From contig CAMYEU010000004.1 in the NCBI GenBank assembly GCA_947254465.1, forward strand, positions 1 to 22,053: a DNA stretch of 22,053 nucleotides, given 5' to 3'. Position 1 is the stretch's first letter. Every line of letters begins with the position of its first letter. Positions 1-8,018 of the stretch are shown here, in pieces. The DNA comes from an uncultured Gemella sp. Its GTDB lineage: Bacteria; Bacillota; Bacilli; Staphylococcales; Gemellaceae. The position numbers and the translations under genes are program-made. Under the pieces are notes generated by a model. The model had not been told where the DNA came from. It was given only the letters and a program-made list of their open reading frames with translations, and made no database searches.

Positions 1-264
1 CATTAGAAGCAGCAGGTCCGTTGAATTCAGGAACTTCATTAACAGGAGCATCTTGACCATTAGAAGCGACAGGTCCGTTGAATTCAGGAACTTCATTAAC
101 AGGGGCATCTTGACCATTAGAAGCAGCAGGTCCGTTGAATTCAGGAACTTCATTAACAGGAGCATCTTGGCCATTAGAAGCGACAGGTCCGTTGAATTCA
201 GGAACTTCATTAACAGGAGCATCTTGGCCATTAGAAGTGACAGGCCCGTTGAATTCAGGAACAT
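1..264 (-). repeat. 57-bp in-frame tandem repeat array (19 residues per unit), cut by window edge
   Basis: The motif cattagaag recurs at 1, 58, 115, 172 and 229, an exact 57-bp period. Each unit encodes APVNEVPEFNGP followed by VAS, AAS or VTS and then NGQD. Reading towards the C-terminus, the variable tripeptide is VTS, VAS, AAS, VAS, AAS. The array continues beyond the left edge, so the copy number is unknown. Proline-rich EFNG repeats of this sort are common near the wall-spanning end of streptococcal-type surface proteins. Confidence 0.95.
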
Positions 265-3200
265 TATTACTTGAATTATTATTAGGTTTATTATCTGAAG
301 TAGGTTTATTTTCAGGTTTGTTATTTCCTAGGACAGTATCTTTATCATTTTTATGTTTAGTATACTCTTCTAATGCTTTATCTATGTCAGATTTTCCTTC
401 TAAAATTTTATCTATAGATTTTTCTTCATCATACACTTTTTGAGCTTTTTCTGTAGCTTCTTTTAGTTTAGCGTATACTTCTTTATTAATTCCTTCTTTA
501 TCTTTATCATCATTAACTAGGATTTTAGCTGTTTCTAAAGGTAATAAAAGGTTTGCTCTTTCAGTAGCAAGTTTTTTAGCAACTTCATCATCAGTGCTTT
601 CAATAGGCTTGTTAGCCTCATTATTACTTGGAGTATCAACTTTGTCGTTAGGTTTGTTAACTCCGCTGTTAGCTGGAGTGTCGACTTTATCGTTAGGTTT
701 GTTAGTTTCGCTATTAGCTGGAGTATCAACTTTGTCGTTAGGTTTGTTAGTTTCGCTATTAGCTGGAGTGTCAACTTTGTCGTTAGGTTTGTTGGCATCA
801 CTATTAGCTGGAGTATCGACTTTATCGTTAGGTTTGTTAACTTCGCTGTTAGCTGGAGTGTCGACTTTATCGTTAGGTTTATTTGTTTCATTATTAGATG
901 CATTAGTGTTATCACTTGGTTTATTTACTTCAGGAGCAGGAGCTTCTTTTAATCCGTTGACTGCATCTTCGATTTCTTTTAATAAACTAGAACGAGTGTC
1001 TTCTAGATTTCTTGTTTCTTTAGCTTTGTTTATGAATTCAGTTGCTTTACTAATAGCTGTAGTTAAATTATTTTTAGACTCATCCGAATAGTTACTTGCA
1101 GCTAGTTTGTCTTGAGCTGATTTAATAGCTGTGTCTAGTTTTGAAGTGTCATATCTAAGAAGGTTATAGTATGTTTGGACATCGTTAAATAATTTCAAGA
1201 TTTCATTAGATTTAGGGTTGTTGTGCACTAAGTCCTCTAGTTTATCTATTTTTCCTTGAAGATAACTATCTACAGCGTTGATGCTTTCTTCACTGTAGTT
1301 TTTACTGTCTTTATCAGAATTGAAGTTAGCTACAGCTTCAGCGTTTGAAGTTCTTAGTTGAATAAGTAAATCATATTGATTTTTTAAGTCTGATAGTTCA
1401 GTAAATGCAGTAGAAATTTCTTCTGTGCTTGCAAGGTTATTTTTTAAGACATTTTGTGCAGTGTTGATTTTGTTACCGAAGTTTTTAATTACTGCCATAT
1501 CTTGGCTTACATTTGCATTTTTAAATACATTATTCCAACTATCATAGTATTTACTTGTTGTAGCTTCGAATAGTGCGTTTAGTTGTTTTTTATCTGCAGT
1601 GATAACAGCATTTTCTTTAGGGTATTTTACAGATAATACAGCTATATTTTCATGTTTATCAGTACCGAATAATGTACTACTTGCAAAAGTGTTAAGTTTT
1701 ATTGTAGATGGTTTTCCTTCAATCGGTATTCTAATTTTTGAAGGATATTTATAAGAATTAGTTACATTATTGTAAGTAACGTCAGCAGTATCTTCTTTTA
1801 GAACTTGAACATCTTTTTCAGTATTGCCATCGAAGTATGTAAGTTTACTCATAACGGCAACATTAGTTGTTCCATTATTCATAGGGATAAGATTTAATTC
1901 TAAATAATTTTTCCCGTTTTCAGTTACTAGATATACGTTTTTAATTATTCCATTAGCCATAGAAGGGCTAGTTAAATCTTGTTTTAATAATGATCCATCT
2001 AATTGAACTTTATTATTAGAATCTGTAGAAGGAGATTCTGATGGATTATTTGGTTGATTTTGAGTTGAATCAGCAGAATTGTTAAATGCATTCACAGCAT
2101 TGTTAAGTTTATTTAATTCAGCTAGTAATGCTTCTTCGGTAGAAGAATCATTATTTAATAATTCTTTAGCTTTTGATAGTTCGTTAGTTAAAGTAACAAA
2201 GGCTGCTGGTTCTTTTTTACCTTGTTTGATCAATTCAACTTCAGCAATTTTTTTCTTAAGTTGTTCTTTAGCTGAAACTTGTTCTGCTTCAGGGTTTTGA
2301 GAACCATTTAAGTCTTCTATAGCAAATTTAAATTGTTCTTTGTAGTAATCTGTCAAATCAGTATTTACTTGATCATCAGTGTCATTTGATTCAGGAGTAA
2401 GTTTGGCATGTTCAACATATGCTTTTGCTTCGTCTATTAATTGTTTAAGTTTAAGTTTTGATTGAGTAATTTTGTTGAAATTGTTGTAAGCTTCTTCAGC
2501 TTTTTTAATTTCTCCAGAAAGTTCTTCAGTATTGATGCGAAGATAGTCTCCAAGATGTTGAACTTCTCCTGTTAGTTCATCTAGTTTTTTGTATACTGTT
2601 ACAGTTCCTTCTTTGTCGAATTCGTTTGAGTAAGTTTCTTTTTTACCTTCTATATCTACTGGATCTAGAGAGTTTATTTTACTTTCAACTGCATCTAGTT
2701 TTTCTTTAACTAATGCTTTACTTTCATTAGTAAAGTGAGTGTTGTTTTTCCAATCATTTTCATACTGTTCTTTTGCATTTTGTAGTGATTTGTGAAGGTT
2801 AGCCAATGAATCTAATTTCGTTGTTTCTTCTAATAATTTATTTATAATATTGTCTACTTCATCTTTTGTTAGTGAATCACTATTTAAAAGTTGTTGAGCT
2901 TTAGTAATTAATTGATTGAATGAAGTTTTGAACACTGGTTTTAAATCTTTATAGTTATCTTGTACTGTATTACTTGTGTAGTAATTAATTTTATCTCTTA
3001 AAGAAGCTTTTAGAGGTGATTCTTTTTTAGCTTCTAATTTCGTAGAGTAATCGATATATAAGTCTGTTGGACTTGTAAAATTATCGATTCCATTTTTTCC
3101 TAATGAGAATGAATCTTTAAAATTGAAATTTCCTAGAAGTGCTATTTCAATATTTTTCTTAGTAGCATCAACTGTAAGTTTTAATTTAGTAGGGTAGTCG

Positions 3201-5059
3201 CGACCACCAATATTTTTTGTCTCTAAAACAACGGCATCGGCATCTGTATTTCCTAGACTGTTATATTTGAAAGTATCTGCTAGAGCAAAGTCGATAGCTC
3301 CTCCCATGATCTTAGGTTCTAATGTTAATATTACTTCATTTTTACCGTTTCCTAATTCGTGAATTTCTACATTTTTTATAAGTTCTGTCAAATCACGACT
3401 GTATCTTGTTTTTATAGGTTTGTCGCTACCTCTTTCTACGAATTTTGCAGTTACATTATATGGCTCTGCTGGTTTAGCAGTGTTCTCGACAGGTGCGGCA
3501 GGAACTGGTTCTCCTTTTTTACCGTCTTTTGTAGTAAGATTGTTGATAGCTTCAGTTAATTGTTTAACAAGGTCTGATGTCTCATTAATTTGAGGATTAT
3601 AACTGCTTGTTTGGTTAATCCAGTCTTTAGCGTGATTTAAAGCTTGATCAAATTTTTCAAGAGACACAGGTTCGTACTCACTTCTGATTTTTCTGTCAGC
3701 GATATCGATTATTCTTTTTAGTTCTGTAGTATTGTATCTTAAGTATGTGAAGTTCGCATTATCGAAATCTTTTATTAACTGAACTAATTCTTTTATATTT
3801 CTTGTGTTTTTCAATGAAGGAACACTCTTAATGTAATTTTTGTATTTTTCGATACTTTCTTTCGTATATGTTTTTTCGTTGTAAAGATCGAAGTATTCTA
3901 ACAGTTTTGCAACTTTAATATCTAGAATCTCTCTTAATGTTGCAATGTCTTCCATTTCATGAATTGGTGTAGAAATTTCATAAAGTTTATCGTAGTTAGC
4001 ATTATCAGAACGTTTCAATTCTTGTAATTTTGTTACAGCTTCGCTAATTTTAGCTCTTTGAGAGAAGTCTGCAGCTGTGTCTGAAGTGTTCTCTTTTGTC
4101 AGTAACCATTCATTAACTTTATTACCACGATCAATCCAATTTTGAATTTTTTCGTCTAATTTTTCTCTGTATTTAGGGATAGCTTCATTACTTTTTTTAG
4201 CAGCTGAGTAGTTAATGTCTAAAGCAAATGGACCTGTTTGTTGTTTAACTCCGTTTTTATCAATATAAGTCATATTTGAAATAACCAATTGTTCAGCTTT
4301 TAATTCACCAGGAACACTAAAGGCTACGATATGTTGATCTTCAGCAGAAGGACCTAGTTTAACATTTGTATCTAAACCAGAAACTTTATTAACAACAAAG
4401 CTTGTAATTTTACTAACTTTATCAGGATTAGCAACAAGATTAATTTCAATATCTTGCCCTTGTTTGTAGATACCTACTAAAGACTCTTTAAATAGATTTT
4501 TAATTTCTTCTTTATTATCAACTACTTTTTTATAAAAATCTTGTTGACCATCGCTAGAAACAGTTACCATTGTTGGAGTTTTAAAGTCAGTAGTAGTGTA
4601 AAAACCGTCATCTTTTAAGTCATGATTCACATCGAAATTGTATAGTTGAATATAGTATTTTAAAGTGTTAATTGCATTTTGTGCAGTTTTTTCTGTATAT
4701 GAATTAGCGTCAAGTTTTGCTTTTGCAGCAGCAGCTTCGCTCCACATGTTATACCAAGGGGTAGTGTCAATAACATCATCCGGTACTTGATGATTTTCAA
4801 ATGTTACGTGGTAATATGGAAAGTTAGAAGTTTTGTGGAAAAAAGTAGTTCCTAAGTATCTATTTGTGATAGATTGATCGTTAAAAATTTTATTTATTAT
4901 TCCATTTAGTTCAGCCTTAGTTTGTTCGGTAGCAGCTTTATCCCCAAAATCAGCTTTTGCTATATTGTTATTTGTTGGCCAAGCCTGAGCTGTGATAGAA
5001 GATATAGTAAGCGCCAATGCAACACTCATACTTGATTTTAATAATTTATTTGTTTTCAT
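1..5059 (-). CDS. Large modular secreted surface protein (NEAT-like and FIVAR-like modules), C-terminus off window
   Basis: The frame is open from ATG at 5059 to the window edge, giving 1686 complete codons; I checked the phase at both ends and at two internal points. The start has an AAAGGAG site and begins MKTNKLLKSSMSVALALTIS, a signal peptide with likely cleavage after AQA near residue 26. Three modules repeat. Each has a beta-rich domain resembling NEAT domains (about 155-283, 530-672 and 1016-1146), then a helical stretch with a recurring Y-L-R-Y-N/D-T-x-x-L motif near 436, 838 and 1300. The last helical part (about 1306-1366) looks like a FIVAR bundle. Then follow 15-residue repeats (about 1378-1484), a charged helical segment (about 1490-1576) and 19-residue repeats to the edge. 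NEAT domains in Gram-positives bind haem or haemoglobin, but the usual YxxxY haem motif is not evident here. A wall anchor (LPXTG) would lie off window. Surface location is well supported; ligand is inference. Confidence 0.85.
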   Translation of the reverse strand, partial: MKTNKLLKSSMSVALALTISSITAQAWPTNNNIAKADFGDKAATEQTKAELNGIINKIFNDQSITNRYLGTTFFHKTSNFPYYHVTFENHQVPDDVIDTTPWYNMWSEAAAAKAKLDANSYTEKTAQNAINTLKYYIQLYNFDVNHDLKDDGFYTTTDFKTPTMVTVSSDGQQDFYKKVVDNKEEIKNLFKESLVGIYKQGQDIEINLVANPDKVSKITSFVVNKVSGLDTNVKLGPSAEDQHIVAFSVPGELKAEQLVISNMTYIDKNGVKQQTGPFALDINYSAAKKSNEAIPKYREKLDEKIQNWIDRGNKVNEWLLTKENTSDTAADFSQRAKISEAVTKLQELKRSDNANYDKLYEISTPIHEMEDIATLREILDIKVAKLLEYFDLYNEKTYTKESIEKYKNYIKSVPSLKNTRNIKELVQLIKDFDNANFTYLRYNTTELKRIIDIADRKIRSEYEPVSLEKFDQALNHAKDWINQTSSYNPQINETSDLVKQLTEAINNLTTKDGKKGEPVPAAPVENTAKPAEPYNVTAKFVERGSDKPIKTRYSRDLTELIKNVEIHELGNGKNEVILTLEPKIMGGAIDFALADTFKYNSLGNTDADAVVLETKNIGGRDYPTKLKLTVDATKKNIEIALLGNFNFKDSFSLGKNGIDNFTSPTDLYIDYSTKLEAKKESPLKASLRDKINYYTSNTVQDNYKDLKPVFKTSFNQLITKAQQLLNSDSLTKDEVDNIINKLLEETTKLDSLANLHKSLQNAKEQYENDWKNNTHFTNESKALVKEKLDAVESKINSLDPVDIEGKKETYSNEFDKEGTVTVYKKLDELTGEVQHLGDYLRINTEELSGEIKKAEEAYNNFNKITQSKLKLKQLIDEAKAYVEHAKLTPESNDTDDQVNTDLTDYYKEQFKFAIEDLNGSQNPEAEQVSAKEQLKKKIAEVELIKQGKKEPAAFVTLTNELSKAKELLNNDSSTEEALLAELNKLNNAVNAFNNSADSTQNQPNNPSESPSTDSNNKVQLDGSLLKQDLTSPSMANGIIKNVYLVTENGKNYLELNLIPMNNGTTNVAVMSKLTYFDGNTEKDVQVLKEDTADVTYNNVTNSYKYPSKIRIPIEGKPSTIKLNTFASSTLFGTDKHENIAVLSVKYPKENAVITADKKQLNALFEATTSKYYDSWNNVFKNANVSQDMAVIKNFGNKINTAQNVLKNNLASTEEISTAFTELSDLKNQYDLLIQLRTSNAEAVANFNSDKDSKNYSEESINAVDSYLQGKIDKLEDLVHNNPKSNEILKLFNDVQTYYNLLRYDTSKLDTAIKSAQDKLAASNYSDESKNNLTTAISKATEFINKAKETRNLEDTRSSLLKEIEDAVNGLKEAPAPEVNKPSDNTNASNNETNKPNDKVDTPANSEVNKPNDKVDTPANSDANKPNDKVDTPANSETNKPNDKVDTPANSETNKPNDKVDTPANSGVNKPNDKVDTPSNNEANKPIESTDDEVAKKLATERANLLLPLETAKILVNDDKDKEGINKEVYAKLKEATEKAQKVYDEEKSIDKILEGKSDIDKALEEYTKHKNDKDTVLGNNKPENKPTSDNKPNNNSSNNVPEFNGPVTSNGQDAPVNEVPEFNGPVASNGQDAPVNEVPEFNGPAASNGQDAPVNEVPEFNGPVASNGQDAPVNEVPEFNGPAASN
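605..924 (-). repeat. 45-bp in-frame tandem repeat array (15 residues per unit)
   Basis: The string cgttaggttt recurs at 646, 691, 736, 781, 826 and 871, exactly 45 bp apart, with degenerate units at each end. Each unit encodes NKPNDKVDTPANSE with small changes (SET, SEV, SDA, SGV, NEA). It is a low-complexity, Pro/Asn/Asp/Lys-rich and probably extended stalk between the FIVAR-like bundle and the charged helix. Confidence 0.93.
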
Positions 5060-5196
5060 GGATTTTCTCCTTTTGTATATAATATAATAATTTATTCTAA
5101 TAATAATTTTCTAAAGTTGATAAAAAATAAAAAATACTATAAGAATTTTTTATATAAATACTATTAAATCAACTTTTAAAAATAATAGACATCTAC

Positions 5197-5205
5197 AATA
5201 TAACA
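5197..5205 (-). promoter_or_regulatory. Candidate extended -10 promoter of the surface-protein gene
   Basis: On the minus strand the sequence reads TGTTATATT, an extended -10 (TGn) with a five-of-six match to TATAAT. No good -35 lies 17 bp upstream, which is acceptable for extended -10 promoters. It would give an untranslated leader of roughly 130 nt. AT-richness makes this moderate evidence only. Confidence 0.4.
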
Positions 5206-5213
5206 TAAAAACG

Positions 5214-5235
5214 TTTCAATTGAAATAGATTATCA
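5214..5235. promoter_or_regulatory. Palindrome and Fur-like operator candidate
   Basis: TTTCAATTGAAA at 5214-5225 is a perfect 12-bp palindrome. The overlapping TGAAATAGATTATCA at 5221-5235 matches the Bacillus Fur 7-1-7 consensus (TGATAATNATTATCA) at 11 of 14 fixed positions. The pair covers the -35 zone of the candidate promoter of the surface protein, where a repressor would act. Iron control is inference. Confidence 0.35.
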
Positions 5236-5453
5236 ATATCTTTTATTTAAAAAGTATAATAATATTTCTTGGATTAACGAAAAATTATACTTACTAATTT
5301 AAAATAATATTTTAAATTTAGCTTTTTTATTATTTCTAAAAAAAGTTAAGATAATATTTGTATAGGCTTATTTACGATTTTTCTTATTTCAAAAATGTAT
5401 ATAAAGTAAAAAAATAATTTTTCTTAGTTTATTTTAATTTTTCTTTTTAAAAA

Positions 5454-5482
5454 TTTACTAAATATTTTCTATGTAGTATAAT
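5454..5482 (+). promoter_or_regulatory. rnhA promoter
   Basis: TTTACT at 5454-5459 and a perfect TATAAT at 5477-5482 are separated by 17 bp. The predicted transcript starts about 25 nt before the ribosome site AAGGAG at 5503. Confidence 0.75.
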
Positions 5483-5514
5483 CTAAAAGAAAATATTTTT
5501 GTAAGGAGAGCACG

Positions 5515-6120
5515 ATGACTAAATTTTATGCTGTGAGAAAAGGTAAAAAAACTGGAGTATTTTCAACATGGGATGAGTGTAAAGAGCAAGTTACAGGCTT
5601 TAAGGGTGCTATATATAAAAGTTTTAAAACTTTAGTGGAAGCAGAAGAGTTTGTAAAAGGTAATGAAGAAAAGATAGAGAATGTGGAAGCAGTTGATGGA
5701 GTTTATGCTTATATTGATGGAAGTTTTGACAGAGTTAATGGCATCTATGGTTCTGGTGTAGTTATTGTAGATTGCGATGAAAAATATGAATATAAGCATG
5801 CTGGGAATAGAGAAGATTATGCACAATTACACAATGTTGCTGGAGAATTAGAGGCGGCCAAATTCGTTATGTGGTATGCCGTAGATAAAAAGATTAAAGA
5901 GATTACATTATTTTATGACTATCAAGGAATAGAATCTTGGGCTACCGGAGATTGGCAGGCGAACTTACCTTATACACAGGATTATGTGAAATTTTATAAT
6001 AAGATAAAAACAGTAGTGAAAGTCAATTTTGTAAAAGTCAAGGCACATACAGGTGTTGAACTTAATGAAGTAGTAGACAAACTTGCAAAGGATGCAATTG
6101 AAGAATTTAAATCGAATTAA
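5515..6120 (+). CDS. rnhA: Ribonuclease HI with N-terminal hybrid-binding domain
   Basis: This enzyme cleaves the RNA strand of RNA-DNA hybrids, for example R-loops and primer remnants. The 201-residue protein starts with the short hybrid-binding domain (viroplasmin type, about residues 3-48, beginning KFYAVRKGKKTGVF). The catalytic RNase H fold follows. The four acidic residues expected for two-metal catalysis are visible: D68 in AYIDGS, E111 in NVAGELEAA, D135 in LFYDYQG and D188 in NEVVDKLA. H178 in VKAHTG fits the flexible catalytic loop. Start ATG 5515 has AAGGAG six bases upstream. The gene stands alone, with its own promoter and a hairpin terminator after it. Nothing is missing relative to the family. 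Confidence 0.93.
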   Translation: MTKFYAVRKGKKTGVFSTWDECKEQVTGFKGAIYKSFKTLVEAEEFVKGNEEKIENVEAVDGVYAYIDGSFDRVNGIYGSGVVIVDCDEKYEYKHAGNREDYAQLHNVAGELEAAKFVMWYAVDKKIKEITLFYDYQGIESWATGDWQANLPYTQDYVKFYNKIKTVVKVNFVKVKAHTGVELNEVVDKLAKDAIEEFKSN

Positions 6121-6139
6121 ATAAGAAATAGATTAAGCT

Positions 6140-6184
6140 GGGTAATGATTTGAAAATATAATTTTTAAGTCTTACCCCTTTTAT
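6140..6184 (+). terminator. Hairpin terminator after rnhA
   Basis: GGGTAA at 6140-6145 pairs with TTACCC at 6172-6177. The inner part also pairs (TTGAAAAT with ATTTTTAA around an ATA loop). CTTTT follows. The stem is interrupted, so strength is moderate. Confidence 0.6.
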
Positions 6185-6212
6185 TTGTTTAAGTGTTTAA
6201 ATATGTTATAAT
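6184..6212 (+). promoter_or_regulatory. Promoter of the ABC exporter pair
   Basis: A perfect TATAAT lies at 6207-6212, with TTTGTT at 6184-6189 and a 17-bp spacer. The -35 is weak. The site sits directly behind the rnhA terminator. Confidence 0.6.
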
Positions 6213-6254
6213 TATTAAAATATAGTTTAATAGATGAAAAAAAGGAGGGGGAAA

Positions 6255-8018
6255 ATGAGTAAAACAATTGATAATAAGCAAATATTTAATAAAATAGTGA
6301 ATCTTATTTACAAAGATAAAAAACGAATAATAATTGCCTTGATAGTTTCTATTGCATCTTATTATTTTACTTTATACCCAACCGATAGACTAAGTTATAT
6401 AGTTGATGGAATAGCAGGTGGAAATATTGATTTTAATGGTGTAGTTAATGAAATTCTAAGAATTGTTTTAGCGGGAATAGCATTGTACATTGTTTATTTC
6501 TTTAAAGAATATTATACGTTTATAGGATATGATAAAGTTATTAAAGATATGACCTATGATATTCAATATGATATTTATAGACATACTCCAGTATTTTTTA
6601 ATAAATTTAGTATTGGAGAAGTTATTAGTAGATCGACGAATGATATTACGAATTATATTGCACCACTTTTTGGTTATGGTATTTTATTAATTTTTGATGG
6701 AATAATTTACAATTTATTTATAAGTGTTCTTATATTTAACAAATCTAGTTTAATTTATTTATTGCTGATTCATATACCTTTGGTTCTTCAGACTATTTAT
6801 TTAGTTAGAAGACGTAAGGTTCAGGAAAAGTACTATAATGAGATGGCGAAAACTATGGATGAAATTACAGAAGAGACTTTAGAGAATGTTAAAGGTATTC
6901 GTGTAATCAGAGCGTATAGCCTGTTAGATAAAGTGAGAAATAGTTTTGTAGGAAAACTTAGAAGCTATGCTAGAAGTAATGAAGAATACATGAAAAAAAC
7001 TCTTGTCTATCAACCGCTTAATACAGTATCGTTAGCGACAAGTTATATTATAGCTGTAGCTGGAGGATTTTACTTTATTAATTTAGGAATGATGACATTA
7101 GGAGAGTTGATTTCTGTCTGTGTAGTTATAGGTATGATTCAGTGGCCATACATTGCTTTATCTGAGTTAGTTATTATGATTATAGAAGTTCGTCAAGCTA
7201 CGAAAAGAGTCTTAGAGATTTCTGATAAAAAAGCTGATGTTAATAATGATCTAGCTGAAAGTAATTTTGAGTTTAATAGTAGTATTGAATTTAAGGATTT
7301 TAATTTCAGTTATGAAGATAATAATCATGTACTAGAAGATATTAATTTTACAATTAATAAAGGCGAAACTATAGGAGTAGTAGGAAAAACTGGTAGTGGG
7401 AAAACGACATTTATCAAGCAATTATTGCGATTATATCCAATAAAAGAAAATACATTACTTCTTGATGGTAAGGGGATTGAGCGATATTATGATTATTCTG
7501 TTAGAGAAAAGATTGGTTATGCACCACAAGAATATCAGTTGTTCTCAAAATCTATAAAAGAAAATGTATTATTTTATAGAGATGATTTAGAGGACAGATT
7601 AGACAAGGTGTTGGAACAAGCTGATATTAAAAAGGATATTAGTAGATTTAAAGATGGTATTGATACCCTTGTAGGAGAAAATGGTCTATCTCTGTCAGGT
7701 GGGCAAAAACAACGGTTAGGTATAGCAAGAGCATTGTTATCTGATCCTGATATCTTAATACTCGATGACAGCTTAAGTGCGGTAGATTCTAATACAGAAA
7801 AAACTATTATAGAAAATATTAAAAAAACCCGAGAAGGTAAGACTAATATAATAGTAGCTCATAGAATTTCTGCAGTAAGGCATGCGGATAAAATAGTTGT
7901 ATTAGACAATGGTAAAATATTAAATTTCGGAACGCATGATGAACTTCTTGGAAAATGTTCTTGGTATAGACAACTAGATGAGTATCAAAATAAGGAGGTA
8001 GAAGATGATGAAGAATAA
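6255..8018 (+). CDS. Heterodimeric ABC multidrug exporter, subunit with non-catalytic Walker B (YheI/BmrC-like)
   Basis: This half-transporter has an N-terminal six-helix membrane domain (about residues 15-310) and a C-terminal nucleotide-binding domain. Walker A is GKTGSGKTT at 377-385. The signature is LSLSGGQKQR, and the H-loop is IIVAHR. Walker B ends in D504-D505, with Asp where the catalytic Glu normally stands, as in the degenerate-site subunit of heterodimeric exporters (BmrC, LmrC). Start choice: an in-frame ATG lies at 6234, but the strong AAGGAGGGGG at 6242-6251 lies inside that version and four bases before ATG 6255, so 6255 is preferred (587 residues). It overlaps the next gene by 14 bp, so the two are translated together. 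Likely exports drugs or lipophilic compounds; substrate unknown. Confidence 0.9.
   Translation: MSKTIDNKQIFNKIVNLIYKDKKRIIIALIVSIASYYFTLYPTDRLSYIVDGIAGGNIDFNGVVNEILRIVLAGIALYIVYFFKEYYTFIGYDKVIKDMTYDIQYDIYRHTPVFFNKFSIGEVISRSTNDITNYIAPLFGYGILLIFDGIIYNLFISVLIFNKSSLIYLLLIHIPLVLQTIYLVRRRKVQEKYYNEMAKTMDEITEETLENVKGIRVIRAYSLLDKVRNSFVGKLRSYARSNEEYMKKTLVYQPLNTVSLATSYIIAVAGGFYFINLGMMTLGELISVCVVIGMIQWPYIALSELVIMIIEVRQATKRVLEISDKKADVNNDLAESNFEFNSSIEFKDFNFSYEDNNHVLEDINFTINKGETIGVVGKTGSGKTTFIKQLLRLYPIKENTLLLDGKGIERYYDYSVREKIGYAPQEYQLFSKSIKENVLFYRDDLEDRLDKVLEQADIKKDISRFKDGIDTLVGENGLSLSGGQKQRLGIARALLSDPDILILDDSLSAVDSNTEKTIIENIKKTREGKTNIIVAHRISAVRHADKIVVLDNGKILNFGTHDELLGKCSWYRQLDEYQNKEVEDDEE

Larger units (their letters stand above)
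5060..5514. other. Divergent 455-bp intergenic region
   Basis: This very AT-rich spacer lies between the divergent surface-protein and rnhA genes. On the minus side it holds an extended -10 and a Fur-like palindrome (5197-5235). On the plus side it holds the rnhA promoter (5454-5482). I see no coding potential or strong hairpin in the central part (about 5240-5450). Confidence 0.7.

Noticed and set aside
1..264. CRISPR-like array, because of regular repeats at the left edge
   Set aside because: Units are contiguous with no unique spacers and are in frame with a protein, so it is a coding minisatellite.
53..443. Plus-strand reading frames over the 57-bp array
   Set aside because: They are produced by the tandem repeats of the minus-strand surface protein. 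They have no ribosome site and repeat the same low-complexity words.
535..1091. Reading frames on both strands across the 45-bp repeats
   Set aside because: The 45-bp period keeps other frames open by chance. The minus frame in phase with the 5059 start gives the continuous protein.
5632..5826. Minus-strand reading frame inside rnhA
   Set aside because: It overlaps a clear catalytic gene, has low-complexity Ile/Ser/Asn content and no promoter.
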